DNA of 64,000 nucleotides from Alistipes sp. (GCA_029059935.1 JAIDUZ010000056.1:1-64000); one strand, 5' to 3'; numbered from the stretch's first letter, positions 10,253 through 21,172 are shown. The notes: a model not told the origin generated them from the sequence alone. Numbers and translations: made by a program.

Positions 10253-11680
10253 ATGGAAACGAAACATTTCATCGCCGTCGACCTGGGCGCCACGAGCGGC
10301 CGGGTGATTCTGGCAACGGTCGGAGCGGAGAGCCTCGGAATGGAGACCCTGCACCGGTTCCCCAACCGGCTGGTCTGCCTCGGCGGCAAATACTTCTGGA
10401 ACATCTACGCCCTCTACGAGGAGATCGTCGAGGGGCTGCGCCTGGCTTCCCGCCGCGGCGTGCGCATCGAGTCGATAGGTATCGACACCTGGGGCGTCGA
10501 CATGGCTTTCGTGGCCGGAGACGGCACGCTGGCAGGATTGCCGCGCGCCTACCGCGACCCCTACACCGAGGGCATCCCCGAAGAGTTCTTCCGCAAGGTG
10601 CCGCGCCGCGAGGTCTACGACCGCACGGGCATCCAGTTCATGAACTTCAATTCGCTCTACCAGCTCTGCGCCGCCCGCAAGGAGGGGTGCGCAGCACTGG
10701 AGCATGCGAGCCGGATACTCTTCATGCCCGACGCGCTGTCGTACCTGCTCACGGGCGAGGCCGTGTGCGAATACACCGCGCTCTCGACTTCGCAGTTCAT
10801 GAATCCGCACACGAAGCAGCCCGATGCCGGCCTGCTCGCCGCCACCGGCGTCGATGCGTCGCTCTTCCCCCGCGTGGTGATGCCGGGCGAGCGTATCGGC
10901 GTGCTGAACGACACCGCGGCACGCGAAACCGGACTGGGCAAGGTGCCGGTAATCGCCGTCGCAGGCCACGACACGGGTTCGGCCGTAGCGGCCGTTCCGG
11001 CCGAAAACGAGCGCTTCGCCTACCTCTCCTCCGGAACGTGGTCGCTCATGGGCATCGAGGTGCCCGAACCCGTCATCGACGACCGCACCTACGCACTCAA
11101 CTTCACCAACGAGGGCGGCGTCGACGGCACGACGCGTCTGCTGAAAAACATCACGGGCATGTGGCTCCTGGAGCAGTGCCGCGCCGCATGGGCCCGGGAG
11201 GGCAAGGAGTACTCCTACCCCGACATCATGCGGATGACCGAAGCGGCGGCCCCCTCGGCGGCCGTCATCGACCCCGACGCCCCGGAGTTCGCGGCGCCCA
11301 CCGACATGCCTGCGGCGATCCGCGCCTGGTGCCGGGACCGCAGCCTGGCCGAACCGGCCGACGACGCAGCCATGATGCGGCTGATATTCGATTCGCTGGC
11401 GGCCAAATACGCCGAGGTGCTGCAGAAGCTGCAAAGCCTCGCACCGTTCCCCATCGAGTGCCTGCACGTCATCGGCGGCGGCGCACAGAACGACCTGCTC
11501 AACCGCATGACCGCCGCGGCGTGCGGCATTCCCGTGGTGGCGGGCCCCTCCGAGGCCACGGCCCTGGGCAACGTCATGGTGCAGGCCCGCACGGCCGGCC
11601 TCGTCGGCTCGCTGGCCGGGATGCGGGAGTGCATCCGCCGTTCGACGACAACCAAACGCTATAACCCCGAAAAACGATAA
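10253..11680 (+). CDS. rhaB: Rhamnulokinase
   Basis: FGGY kinase: FIAVDLGATSGRVILA, IGIDTWGVD, GHDTGSAVAAVPA; directly upstream of rhaA. Confidence 0.93.
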   Translation: METKHFIAVDLGATSGRVILATVGAESLGMETLHRFPNRLVCLGGKYFWNIYALYEEIVEGLRLASRRGVRIESIGIDTWGVDMAFVAGDGTLAGLPRAYRDPYTEGIPEEFFRKVPRREVYDRTGIQFMNFNSLYQLCAARKEGCAALEHASRILFMPDALSYLLTGEAVCEYTALSTSQFMNPHTKQPDAGLLAATGVDASLFPRVVMPGERIGVLNDTAARETGLGKVPVIAVAGHDTGSAVAAVPAENERFAYLSSGTWSLMGIEVPEPVIDDRTYALNFTNEGGVDGTTRLLKNITGMWLLEQCRAAWAREGKEYSYPDIMRMTEAAAPSAAVIDPDAPEFAAPTDMPAAIRAWCRDRSLAEPADDAAMMRLIFDSLAAKYAEVLQKLQSLAPFPIECLHVIGGGAQNDLLNRMTAAACGIPVVAGPSEATALGNVMVQARTAGLVGSLAGMRECIRRSTTTKRYNPEKR

Positions 11681-11683
11681 CCC

Positions 11684-12940
11684 ATGAAAAACGAACTCAT
11701 CGAAAAGGCCTACGCCATAGCCAAGGAACGCTATGCCGCCGTGGGTGTGGATACCGACGCCGCGCTGGCCCGCCTGCGCAACATACCTGTTTCGCTGCAC
11801 TGCTGGCAGGCCGACGACGTCACCGGATTCGAGAACCGCGGAGGCGACCTCACGGGCGGCATCCAGGCCACGGGCAACTACCCGGGCAAGGCGCGCAACA
11901 TCGACGAACTGCGGGCCGACATCCTCAAGGCGCGCAGCTACATCCCCGGCACGCACCGCCTCAACCTCCACGAAATCTACGGCGAATTCGGCGACGAGCA
12001 GGTCGACCGCGACCAGGTCGAGCCGCGCCACTTCGCAGGCTGGATAGCCTGGGCCAAAGAACACGGACTGAAGCTCGACTTCAACTCCACGTCGTTCTCG
12101 CACCCCAAGTCGGGCGACCTTTCGCTCTCCAACCCCGACCCCGCCGTCCGCCGCTTCTGGATCGAGCACACCAAGCGCTGCCGCGCCATCGCCGAGGAGA
12201 TGGGCAAGGCGCAGGGCGACCCCTGCATCATGAACGTGTGGGTCCACGACGGTTCGAAGGACATCACGGTCAACCGCATGGAGTATCGCCGGCTGCTGAA
12301 GGAGTCGCTCGACGAGATTTTCGCCACCAAGTACGACCACATGAAGGATTGCATCGAGTCGAAGGTCTTCGGCATCGGACTCGAAAGCTACACCGTGGGG
12401 TCCAACGACTTCTACATCGGCTACGGCGCCTCGCGCGGCAAGATGGTGACCCTCGACACGGGCCACTTCCACCCCACGGAGAGCGTCGCCGACAAGCTGT
12501 CGTCGCTGCTGCTCTTCACGCCCGAAGTGATGCTGCACGTCTCGCGCCCGGTGCGCTGGGATTCCGACCATGTGACCATCATCAACGACGAGACGCTCGA
12601 CCTCATGAAGGAGATCGTGCGCTGCGGCGCCCTCGACAAGGTGCACATCGGTCTCGACTACTTCGACGCCTCCATCAACCGCATCGGCGCCTACGTGGTG
12701 GGTACGCGGGCCACGCAGAAGTGCCTGTTGCAGGCCCTCCTCGAACCGCTGGCCAAGCTGCGCGAATACGAAGCCGCCGGGCAGGGATTCGAGCGCCTCG
12801 CCCTGCTGGAGGAGGCCAAGTCGCTGCCGTGGAACGCCGTGTGGGACAAGTTCTGCGCCGAGTGCGGCGTGCCCGTCGGCGAGGAGTTCATCGCCGAAAT
12901 CCAGCAGTACGAACGCGACGTGACGTCGAAACGCGTCTGA
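11684..12940 (+). CDS. rhaA: L-rhamnose isomerase
   Basis: CWQADDVTGFE, IQATGNYPGKARNIDELRADI, HVSRPVRWDSDHVT, LDYFDASINRI. Confidence 0.96.
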   Translation: MKNELIEKAYAIAKERYAAVGVDTDAALARLRNIPVSLHCWQADDVTGFENRGGDLTGGIQATGNYPGKARNIDELRADILKARSYIPGTHRLNLHEIYGEFGDEQVDRDQVEPRHFAGWIAWAKEHGLKLDFNSTSFSHPKSGDLSLSNPDPAVRRFWIEHTKRCRAIAEEMGKAQGDPCIMNVWVHDGSKDITVNRMEYRRLLKESLDEIFATKYDHMKDCIESKVFGIGLESYTVGSNDFYIGYGASRGKMVTLDTGHFHPTESVADKLSSLLLFTPEVMLHVSRPVRWDSDHVTIINDETLDLMKEIVRCGALDKVHIGLDYFDASINRIGAYVVGTRATQKCLLQALLEPLAKLREYEAAGQGFERLALLEEAKSLPWNAVWDKFCAECGVPVGEEFIAEIQQYERDVTSKRV

Positions 12941-12944
12941 GGCC

Positions 12945-13958
12945 ATGAATACGCTTTTCGGACTGCTGATCATCGCCGCCGGCTCGTTCTGCCAGTCGAG
13001 TTCCTACGTGCCCATCAACAAGGTCAAGGAGTGGTCGTGGGAGAGTTTCTGGCTCACGCAGGGCCTCTTCGCATGGCTCATCTTCCCGCTCCTGGGCGCC
13101 CTGCTGGCCGTCCCGGAGGGGAGTTCGCTGGGCGCCGTCTTCGCAGCGGCACCCGCCGCCGCACTGAAAGCCGCCGGCTACGGCGTGCTGTGGGGCGTGG
13201 GCGGACTCACGTTCGGACTCTCGATGCGCTACCTGGGCGTGGCCCTGGGGCAGTCGATTTCGCTGGGCACCTGCGCCGGATTCGGCACGCTGCTGCCCGC
13301 GCTCTTCGGCGGCACGAACCTGCTGGAGGGCAAGGGACTGATTCTGCTCCTGGGCGTCTGCATCACGCTGGCAGGCATCGCCGTCATCGGCTATGCCGGT
13401 TCGCTGCGGGCCCGCAACATGACCGACGAAGAAAAACGCGCCGCCGTGAAGGAGTTCGCCCTGACCAAAGGGCTCCTCGTGGCGCTCCTCGCAGGCATTA
13501 TGAGCGCCTGCTTCAGCCTCGGACTCGACGCGGGACGCCCGTTGCAGATTCCGGGCATGAACCCGCTCTTCGCCTCGCTCCCGGCAACGCTGGCCGTCAC
13601 CCTGGGCGGTCTTGCGACCAACGCCGCCTACTGCCTCTTCCAGAACGCCAAGAACCATACTTTCGGCGACTACGGCAAAACGCGGCTGTGGGCCAACAAC
13701 CTCCTCTTCTGCGCGCTGGCCGGCGCACTGTGGTACTCGCAGTTCTTCGGACTGGCCGTCGGACAGAGCTTCTTCGAGGCTGGTTCGGTGGTGGCGGCTT
13801 TCGCCTGGTGCATCCTGATGGCGCTCAACGTCACCTTCTCCAACGTCTGGGGCATCCTGCTCGACGAGTGGCGGGGCGTCGGACGCCGGACCGTCGCCGT
13901 GCTGGTCGCAGGCCTGGCGCTGCTGATTTTCTCGCTCGTATTCCCCAACTTATTCTGA
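12945..13958 (+). CDS. rhaT: L-rhamnose/proton symporter
   Basis: Polytopic membrane protein (about 10 TM); RhaT-like QSSSYVPINKVKEWSWESFWLTQG and NVTFSNVWGILLDEWRG. Confidence 0.92.
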   Translation: MNTLFGLLIIAAGSFCQSSSYVPINKVKEWSWESFWLTQGLFAWLIFPLLGALLAVPEGSSLGAVFAAAPAAALKAAGYGVLWGVGGLTFGLSMRYLGVALGQSISLGTCAGFGTLLPALFGGTNLLEGKGLILLLGVCITLAGIAVIGYAGSLRARNMTDEEKRAAVKEFALTKGLLVALLAGIMSACFSLGLDAGRPLQIPGMNPLFASLPATLAVTLGGLATNAAYCLFQNAKNHTFGDYGKTRLWANNLLFCALAGALWYSQFFGLAVGQSFFEAGSVVAAFAWCILMALNVTFSNVWGILLDEWRGVGRRTVAVLVAGLALLIFSLVFPNLF

Positions 13959-13964
13959 ATAAAG

Positions 13965-14768
13965 ATGAAATCGATACTCGACAACCGCCCGGCGCTGGCC
14001 GCCGAGGTGGACAAGGTGGCCGAAGTGGCCGGTTATCTGTGGCAGAAAGGATGGGCCGAACGCAACGGCGGCAACATCACGGTGAACATCACCGAACATG
14101 TCGACGACGCCATGCGCCGCATGCCCGCCATCTCGGAGCGCTTCCCCATCGGCACGGTGCTGCCCCGCCTGAAAGGGTGCTGGTTCTTCTGCAAGGGCAC
14201 CAACCGCCGCATGCGCGACCTGGCGCGCCGTCCCATGGAGAACGGCTCCGTCATCCGCATCGCCGACGACTGCGCGTCGTACGAAATCGTGGCCGACGCC
14301 CCGGTCAAGCCCACTTCGGAGCTGGCCTCCCACCTCTCGATGCACAACAAGATGGTGGCCGACGGCAAAGGGTACAAGGCGGCCATCCACACCCACCCGA
14401 TCGACCTGGTGGCCATGACCCACAACCCGGAGTTCCTCAAAAAAGACGTGCTCACCGACCTGCTGTGGTCGATGATTCCCGAAACGCGGGCCTTCTGCCC
14501 CAAGGGGCTGGGCATCGTGCCCTACAAGATGCCGTCCAGCGTAGAGCTGGCCGAAGCTACCATTCAAGCGCTCGCGGAATACGACGTGGTGATGTGGGAG
14601 AAGCACGGCGTCTGCGCCGTGGGTCCTGACATCTTCGAGGCCTTCGACCAGGTCGACGTACTCTCCAAGTCGGCGCAGATCTATCTCACAGCCAAGTCGA
14701 TGGGATTCGAACCCACGGGTACGACCCGCGAGCAGATGGACGAACTCAAACGGGCATTCAACTTGTAG
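13965..14768 (+). CDS. rhaD: Rhamnulose-1-phosphate aldolase
   Basis: Class II aldolase: WAERNGGNITVNIT, AAIHTHPIDLVAMTHNPEF, VMWEKHGVCAVGPDIFEAFDQVDVLSKSA. Confidence 0.93.
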   Translation: MKSILDNRPALAAEVDKVAEVAGYLWQKGWAERNGGNITVNITEHVDDAMRRMPAISERFPIGTVLPRLKGCWFFCKGTNRRMRDLARRPMENGSVIRIADDCASYEIVADAPVKPTSELASHLSMHNKMVADGKGYKAAIHTHPIDLVAMTHNPEFLKKDVLTDLLWSMIPETRAFCPKGLGIVPYKMPSSVELAEATIQALAEYDVVMWEKHGVCAVGPDIFEAFDQVDVLSKSAQIYLTAKSMGFEPTGTTREQMDELKRAFNL

Positions 14769-14796
14769 GAGCAAACCCGGAAAACCCCTGCGAACC

Positions 14797-15711
14797 ATGA
14801 ACGAAGTGACGACTCCCCGCCGTTCGAGCGCCCTGTTCTACTATCTGATAGCCAACGACAACGACCGCGGCCTCAATGCCGTGGTCAATGCCGTGGGCTC
14901 GCAGGAGATCGCTCCGGGCGACGAATATCCGCTGCGGGTCCACCCGGCCGACTACTTTTTCGACACGCAGAAAGGACGCGTGCTGCACGAATACCAGCTG
15001 CTCTACGTCACGCAGGGCAAAGGCACTTTCCGTTCGTCCGGAACGCCGCCCGAGGGGGTGGCGGTGGAGAAAGGCACGATGATTCTGCTGCGTCCGGGCG
15101 AGGTGCACTCCTACTCTCCCGACCCGTCGACAGGCTGGAGCGAATACTACATCGGGTTCGAGGGCAGCGCTTTCGGCCGGATGCTCGACCGCCTGGGAAT
15201 GGGCAAGGGACAGCAACTCTGGACCATCGGACTCCACAGCGAGCTCACGCAGCTCTACCGCCGGGCCATCGAGGTGGCCGCCGACAACAAGACGGCACCC
15301 CAGCCCCTGCTGGCAGGCATTGTCCAGCACATGATCGGACTGCTCAACTACCTGCTCCGCAACCGCACGGGCCACGCGACCGACCTGCTGGAGCAGAGCG
15401 TCGAAAAGGCCAAAATCATCATGGACGAAAACGTCAGCGGCGAGATAGACCTCTACGAACTGGCTTCGCGGCTCAACCTGAGCTACTCGTGGTTCCGCAA
15501 GACCTTCAAGGAGTACACCGGCCATTCGCCCGCGCGTTACTTCCAGCTCCTCAAGCTGCGGCGGGCCCAGCGTCTGTTGTCCGACACCGAACTCTCCATC
15601 AAGGAGATCGCCTATTCGCTGGGCTACAAGTCCACCGAACACTTCTTTTCCATCTTCAAGAAGCACACGGGCTGCACCCCCACGGCCTACCGCAACTACG
15701 GCCGCGAATAG
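14797..15711 (+). CDS. AraC-family transcriptional regulator (likely rhamnose/RG-I responsive)
   Basis: N-terminal cupin and C-terminal double HTH (SYSWFRKTFKEYTGHSPARYFQLLKLRRAQRLLSDTELSIKEIAYSLGYKSTEHFFSIFKKHTGCTPTAYR). Confidence 0.93.
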   Translation: MNEVTTPRRSSALFYYLIANDNDRGLNAVVNAVGSQEIAPGDEYPLRVHPADYFFDTQKGRVLHEYQLLYVTQGKGTFRSSGTPPEGVAVEKGTMILLRPGEVHSYSPDPSTGWSEYYIGFEGSAFGRMLDRLGMGKGQQLWTIGLHSELTQLYRRAIEVAADNKTAPQPLLAGIVQHMIGLLNYLLRNRTGHATDLLEQSVEKAKIIMDENVSGEIDLYELASRLNLSYSWFRKTFKEYTGHSPARYFQLLKLRRAQRLLSDTELSIKEIAYSLGYKSTEHFFSIFKKHTGCTPTAYRNYGRE

Positions 15712-15922
15712 CCCTTCCCGGCCCGCGGTCCGAACACGCCGGACGGAACGGACGGAACAGAACGGCGACGAAAAACCGCATAAACGCCATCGCGAACATT
15801 CGAACCGCCATTTTGCGCAGTCTACGCCAAGTCAAAAGTTTTTATTTTTGTATTATCCTCACGGATAGATAAAAAACCATTCCTATCATTTTTCATTTTC
15901 AACCCAACTAAAACCCTAACTT

Positions 15923-18900
15923 ATGAGAGCAACTTTACAACGCTTCGCAATGCTGGCTCTGACCGCATTGCTCTGCGTCACGGCAAGTGCCGTATCTGCT
16001 CAGAACCGTACGATCACAGGACGGGTCGTCGGACCCGACGACGCCCCGGTCATCGGCGCCACTGTTTTCGCAACGGACGGTCAGCACAAATCCTCGCCGC
16101 TGGCCGGCGCAACGACCGACGCCAACGGCAAATATTCGTTGAGCGTCCCCGCCAATGCCGCCGAAATAACGGTACAATTCATTGGTTACGAGACCCAAAC
16201 CCAGAAAATCGGGGGGGGGAGAACAGCCTTTGACTTCACGCTGAACGACTCCTCCGTCATGATGGAGGAGGTCGTGGCCATCGGCTACGCCAAGGTCAAG
16301 CGCAAGGACCTGACCGGTTCGTCGGTTTCGGTCATGGGCGACGACCTCAAGAACACGCCCGTCGCCACGGCGGCGCAGGCCCTCACGGGTAAGGCCGCCG
16401 GCGTGAACATCGTCACCCAGAGCGGTGCGCCGGGCGCCGACATCAACATCACCGTCCGCGGCGGTTCGTCGATTACGCAGTCGACCACCCCGCTCTACAT
16501 CGTCGACGGCTTCGCCATGGAGAACGGCTTGCAGAACGTCGACATCAACGACATCGCCACCATCGACGTCCTGAAGGACGCTTCGGCCACCGCCATCTAC
16601 GGTGCCCAGGGTTCGAACGGTGTCATCCTCATCACCACCAAGTCGGGCAAGGCCGGCAAAACTTCCGTACAGTACAACACCTATTTCTCGTTCGAGAAGC
16701 TGGGCAAGAAACTCGACCTGCTGGGCGTCGCCGACTACGTGAAGTATCAGTACGAGTTCCAGACCTATGCCGGCAACGTCGACAAGTGGACCGGCATGTT
16801 CGGCGGCGACATGACGGCCGCCGACTTCTATACGGGAGCTTACGACCGCATCGCCCGCGAATACGGCAACCGCGCCGGCATCGACTGGCAGGACGAGGTC
16901 TTCGGCGGCTACGCCCTCACGCAGAACCACAACGTGAGCATCACGGGCGGCACCGACAAGACACAGTTCATGCTCAGCTACAACTACAACGACCAGGACG
17001 GCATCATGGCCAAGCACGGCTACAAGAAGAACTCCGTGCGCGCCAAAATCAACCACGAACTCTGGAAGGGCGTCCGCCTGGACTTCAACACCAACTTCCA
17101 GTCGACCAACATCGAAGGCGGCGGCTCGATGGGCGGCATGCTGAAGAAGACGATTCTCCAGCCCGTCACCGGCGGTATCCGCTACACCAACGACCAGATG
17201 CTCCACACCGACCTGGGCGACGAAATGGCCGCAATCGACTCGCAGTACGACCTCAACAACCCCATCCTGGAGAACAACGCCGTACAGCAGAACAAGATCA
17301 CGCGCCAGTACTCCGTCAACGCCGGCATCGAGGCCGACCTCTACAAGGGGCTGACGTGGCGCACGGCCGGCAGCTACATCTGGTCGCAGACCCGTGAGGA
17401 CTACTGGGACGACGGTACGACCAAGACGGCCGAGACCTACAAGACGGCCGAACAGGACGACATCCATCCCTGGGGCCGCCGCTACAACTCGGAGAAATAC
17501 TCCTACCAGATCACCAACACCCTCTCCTACGGCAACACCTTCGCCGACAAGCACACGCTCAACCTGCTGCTCGGCCAGGAGACCCTCTACACGGAGTCGA
17601 TGAACACCAAGAACACCTACTACGGGTTCCCCGAGAACAATTTCGGGCTGAACGACCTCTCTATGGCGCAGTCCTACGAACGCAAGTCGGGCATCAGCAA
17701 GAACGCCATCGTCTCGGTCTTCGCCCGCGCGATGTACAACTACGACAACCGCTACCTGGTCACCGCCACGGTCCGCGGCGACGGTTCGTCGAAGTTCTCC
17801 AAGGGCAACAAGTGGGGCTTCTTCCCCTCGGCTTCGGCTGCCTGGCGCATCTCCGAGGAGCGTTTCTGGAAGGACAACGGCGTCGCCGACATCATCGAGA
17901 ACCTGAAGCTGCGCGTGGGCTACGGTACGTCGGGTAACTGCAACATCGACAACAACATGTACGCCACCGACTACGGTTCGGGCCACTACGCCATCGGCGG
18001 CGCCGACGTCTCGACCCTCAAGCCGGGCGACACGGTGGGCAACCCCAACCTCAAGTGGGAGACGACCACCAGCACCAACGTCGGTCTCGACCTCTCGATG
18101 CTCCGCAACCGCATCAACCTGAGCGTCGACTGGTACAACAACCAGTCCAACGACCTGCTTATCAAGAACAACATCCCCACCTCAACGGGTTACAAATATC
18201 AGTATCAGAACATCGGTTCGGTCCGCAACCGCGGTTTCGAAATCGTCCTCAACACCATCAACATCAACGCAGGCGGCTTCCGCTGGACCACCGACTTCAA
18301 CATCTCGTTCAACCGTTCGAAGGTGCTGGCCATCTACGGCGAAAGCGGCGACGACTACTTCACCAGCAGCCAGGAGTCGGGCCACTGCATGTACATGATC
18401 AAGGTGGGCCAGCCCATCGGCCAGTTCTACGGCTACCTCTACGACGGCGTCTACACCACCGACATGTTCGACCAGAACCCCGACGGCACCTATACGCTCA
18501 AGTCGGGCATCCCCTACGACAAGAACCGCAAGCGCACCGACATCCAGCCCGGCGACATGAAGCTCAAACGCCTGAGCGATGCGGTCGACGCCGACGGCGA
18601 ACCCGTCTTCAACTCGACGGCCAACGACGACCGCACGGTCATCGGACAGGCCCAGCCCAAGTTCACGGGCGGTTTCCAGAACACCTTCACCTACAAGGGA
18701 TTCGACCTCAACGTCTTCATGAACTTCTCCTACGGCAACAAGATTTTCAATCTCTCGTCGCAGCGCTTCATCGGCCCCTACCTGCCCAACCAGAACACGC
18801 TGGCCGTCATGAACTCGCGTTTCACGCTGATCGATCCCGCCACAGGCAAGGAGACCAAGGATCTGGCACGCCTGGCCGAGCTCAACCCCGGTCAGTACGA

Positions 18901-19219
18901 CCGCCGCGCCATGTGGAGCATCAAGTCCGACAACAAGCTGGCCATCACCTGCCCGATGGACTACTACCTGGAGGACGGTTCGTTCCTGCGTCTGAACACC
19001 ATCACGCTGGGTTACACGCTGCCCAAGAAGCTGCTCACCCGTGCGCACATCAATTCGCTGCGCGTCTACGTGACCCTGAACAACATCCACACCATCACCG
19101 GCTATTCGGGCTACGACCCCGAGGTTTCGTCGACGGCCAGCATCCTGACCGCCGGCATGGACTCGTCGTCCTATCCCCGTTCGAAGAGCTACGTGGTAGG
19201 TCTCAACCTGACTTTCTAA
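15923..19219 (+). CDS. SusC/RagA-family TonB-linked outer membrane protein
   Basis: Signal peptide; carboxypeptidase-regulatory-like N-domain (TITGRVVGPDDAPVIGATV); plug domain DASATAIYGAQGSNGVILITTKSG; C-terminal beta-barrel. Confidence 0.97.
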   Translation: MRATLQRFAMLALTALLCVTASAVSAQNRTITGRVVGPDDAPVIGATVFATDGQHKSSPLAGATTDANGKYSLSVPANAAEITVQFIGYETQTQKIGGGRTAFDFTLNDSSVMMEEVVAIGYAKVKRKDLTGSSVSVMGDDLKNTPVATAAQALTGKAAGVNIVTQSGAPGADINITVRGGSSITQSTTPLYIVDGFAMENGLQNVDINDIATIDVLKDASATAIYGAQGSNGVILITTKSGKAGKTSVQYNTYFSFEKLGKKLDLLGVADYVKYQYEFQTYAGNVDKWTGMFGGDMTAADFYTGAYDRIAREYGNRAGIDWQDEVFGGYALTQNHNVSITGGTDKTQFMLSYNYNDQDGIMAKHGYKKNSVRAKINHELWKGVRLDFNTNFQSTNIEGGGSMGGMLKKTILQPVTGGIRYTNDQMLHTDLGDEMAAIDSQYDLNNPILENNAVQQNKITRQYSVNAGIEADLYKGLTWRTAGSYIWSQTREDYWDDGTTKTAETYKTAEQDDIHPWGRRYNSEKYSYQITNTLSYGNTFADKHTLNLLLGQETLYTESMNTKNTYYGFPENNFGLNDLSMAQSYERKSGISKNAIVSVFARAMYNYDNRYLVTATVRGDGSSKFSKGNKWGFFPSASAAWRISEERFWKDNGVADIIENLKLRVGYGTSGNCNIDNNMYATDYGSGHYAIGGADVSTLKPGDTVGNPNLKWETTTSTNVGLDLSMLRNRINLSVDWYNNQSNDLLIKNNIPTSTGYKYQYQNIGSVRNRGFEIVLNTININAGGFRWTTDFNISFNRSKVLAIYGESGDDYFTSSQESGHCMYMIKVGQPIGQFYGYLYDGVYTTDMFDQNPDGTYTLKSGIPYDKNRKRTDIQPGDMKLKRLSDAVDADGEPVFNSTANDDRTVIGQAQPKFTGGFQNTFTYKGFDLNVFMNFSYGNKIFNLSSQRFIGPYLPNQNTLAVMNSRFTLIDPATGKETKDLARLAELNPGQYDRRAMWSIKSDNKLAITCPMDYYLEDGSFLRLNTITLGYTLPKKLLTRAHINSLRVYVTLNNIHTITGYSGYDPEVSSTASILTAGMDSSSYPRSKSYVVGLNLTF

Positions 19220-19239
19220 CAACCTGAGAATACATCCCT

Positions 19240-21093
19240 ATGAAAAGGACAATGATATATCTGGCGGCAGCGGTTCTCTCGCTGGGCGCCACCTCGTGCG
19301 AGGATTTCCTGGAGATTCCGTCGGAAACCAAGTTCGACAGCAACTCGATTTTCGAAACGACAGGGCGTGCCGAAATGGCCGTTCTGGCAGCCTACCACGC
19401 CGGTTACAACCGTGAGATGTGGTACCAGCTCGGCATGGGCACCGACGAGGTGATCTCCACCGAGGGCGACACCAACTCCAAGAACCAGATCGGCAACTAC
19501 CTCATGAGCGGCAGCGTCACCGGTTCTTCGCTCTACACCGCTTCCTACACGGCCATCGAGTATGCCAACGTCTGCATCCGCGGCATCGAGGCCATGGCCC
19601 AGACCACCGAGAACAAGCGCCTCCTGGGCGAGGCTTACGCCATCCGCGCCGCCGCGTTCCTCAACCTGGTGCGTTACTGGGGCGACGTTCCCTATCCGAC
19701 GGTTCCCGTCTCCGAGATGGGCACGTTCCTCTCTTCGCGCGTCAGCCGCGACGTGATTCTTGACGGTTGCGTCGAAGACTTGCAGAAAGCCACGGAGCTC
19801 ATCCCCTGGAAGAGCGAGATTTCGGGCTTCACCCCCGAGCGTTACTGCAAGGAATCGGCCTACGGCATCCTGGCCCGCGTGGCCCTCTATGCCGCCGGTT
19901 ATTCGCTGCGTTGGAACCTCGACACCGTACCCTACGATGCCGGTACGCTCCGCATCGCCAAGCGCGACGATGCCGCCCGCGTCAAGGAACTCAACAAGAT
20001 TGCCGCCGACGCCTGCGCCGAAGTCATCGCCCGCGCCTCGTTCGAGCTCAACGACAGCTACGAAGAGATTTTCCGCGACCTGTTGAACGGCGAATACAAC
20101 AAGGAGTCGATGCTCGAACAGGGCCAGTACGGCACCAACGTCAACGTCGAGAACGGCTACACCAACGGTATGTTCAGCCACACGAGCAGCATGTTCGGCA
20201 AGGCCCAGCCCGCCATGATGGTCAATCCGGCGCTCTACTTCGACTTCGAGGAGGGCGACACGCGCCGCGACGTCACCGTCTGCCAGTATGCCGCCGACAA
20301 CAAGAGCATGTTGCAGCTGCTGCCCTACGGTTCCTACCAGATCGGCAAGTTCCGCGTCGTGTGGAAGTCGGAGATCGGCACCGCCGCCAACAAGCGCGAC
20401 ATCAACTGGCCGTGGCTGCGCTACTCCCACATCCTGCTGATGTATGCCGAGGCGCTCAACGAGTACCACGGTGCTCCCAACGACGAGGCGAAAAACGCCC
20501 TCAAGGAGATCCGCAAGCGCGCCTTCGGCGGCGACGAGAGCAAGGTCGGCACCATTCCGAGCGACCACGACGGCTTCCTCACGGCCCTCATCAAGGAAAA
20601 CAAGCTGGAATTCGCCTGCGAGGCATGGCGCCGCACGGAGCTCTGCCGCTGGGGCATCCTCTACGAGACGCTCACGCAGAACAAGCAGGACCTCATCGAC
20701 CTGGCTGCCTGCACGCCCGGCACGCGCTTCGAGAACATCGACTGCTACCGCGCCTACATTCCCGTCAAGGGCGAATTCGAAGACCCGCACGTAACCTTGG
20801 AGTGCATCGCATTCAAGAGCAAGCCGGCCTCCAGCGAAGTCCCCGAAGGCTACACCCTGATCGAGATGCACAACAACAAGGGAGCCGCCAACTCCAACCT
20901 CAAATACCAGACGGCTGCGTTCGACTCGGAGACCGGCGAGAACCTGGGCAAGGAAGGTTTCACCAACTTGTCGTGGTACAAGTCGCTCTTCCGCGGTCTG
21001 GTGAAGAACAAGTCGGAAATCTGCCCCTTGTCGCAGACCGCCGTGCTCGACGTCAACGCCGGCATCCGCGACCAGCAGTGCCCCGCCTATTAA
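19240..21093 (+). CDS. SusD/RagB-family nutrient-binding outer membrane lipoprotein
   Basis: Lipobox ATSCEDFLEIPSE; follows susC directly; SusD-like C-terminus RRTELCRWGILYE. Confidence 0.95.
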   Translation: MKRTMIYLAAAVLSLGATSCEDFLEIPSETKFDSNSIFETTGRAEMAVLAAYHAGYNREMWYQLGMGTDEVISTEGDTNSKNQIGNYLMSGSVTGSSLYTASYTAIEYANVCIRGIEAMAQTTENKRLLGEAYAIRAAAFLNLVRYWGDVPYPTVPVSEMGTFLSSRVSRDVILDGCVEDLQKATELIPWKSEISGFTPERYCKESAYGILARVALYAAGYSLRWNLDTVPYDAGTLRIAKRDDAARVKELNKIAADACAEVIARASFELNDSYEEIFRDLLNGEYNKESMLEQGQYGTNVNVENGYTNGMFSHTSSMFGKAQPAMMVNPALYFDFEEGDTRRDVTVCQYAADNKSMLQLLPYGSYQIGKFRVVWKSEIGTAANKRDINWPWLRYSHILLMYAEALNEYHGAPNDEAKNALKEIRKRAFGGDESKVGTIPSDHDGFLTALIKENKLEFACEAWRRTELCRWGILYETLTQNKQDLIDLAACTPGTRFENIDCYRAYIPVKGEFEDPHVTLECIAFKSKPASSEVPEGYTLIEMHNNKGAANSNLKYQTAAFDSETGENLGKEGFTNLSWYKSLFRGLVKNKSEICPLSQTAVLDVNAGIRDQQCPAY

Positions 21094-21125
21094 ACCGCAT
21101 CGCCATAAGGGCATAACCTGATAGC

Positions 21126-21172
21126 AAGGCCCTTTGCCGGAGTTGTTCGACTGCCAGCAAAGGGCCTTTTTT
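21126..21172 (+). terminator. Rho-independent terminator after susD
   Basis: AAGGCCCTTTGC...GCAAAGGGCCTT followed by T-run. Confidence 0.85.

Noticed and set aside
9899-12973. 1024-aa minus-strand ORF, and other very long antisense ORFs (e.g. 31779-35051, 2551-4743, 38998-41112)
   Set aside because: They lie opposite confidently identified genes. GC-rich codon bias removes stops on the opposite strand, and their composition (Ala/Arg/Val/Asp-rich, no motifs) is that of antisense translation.
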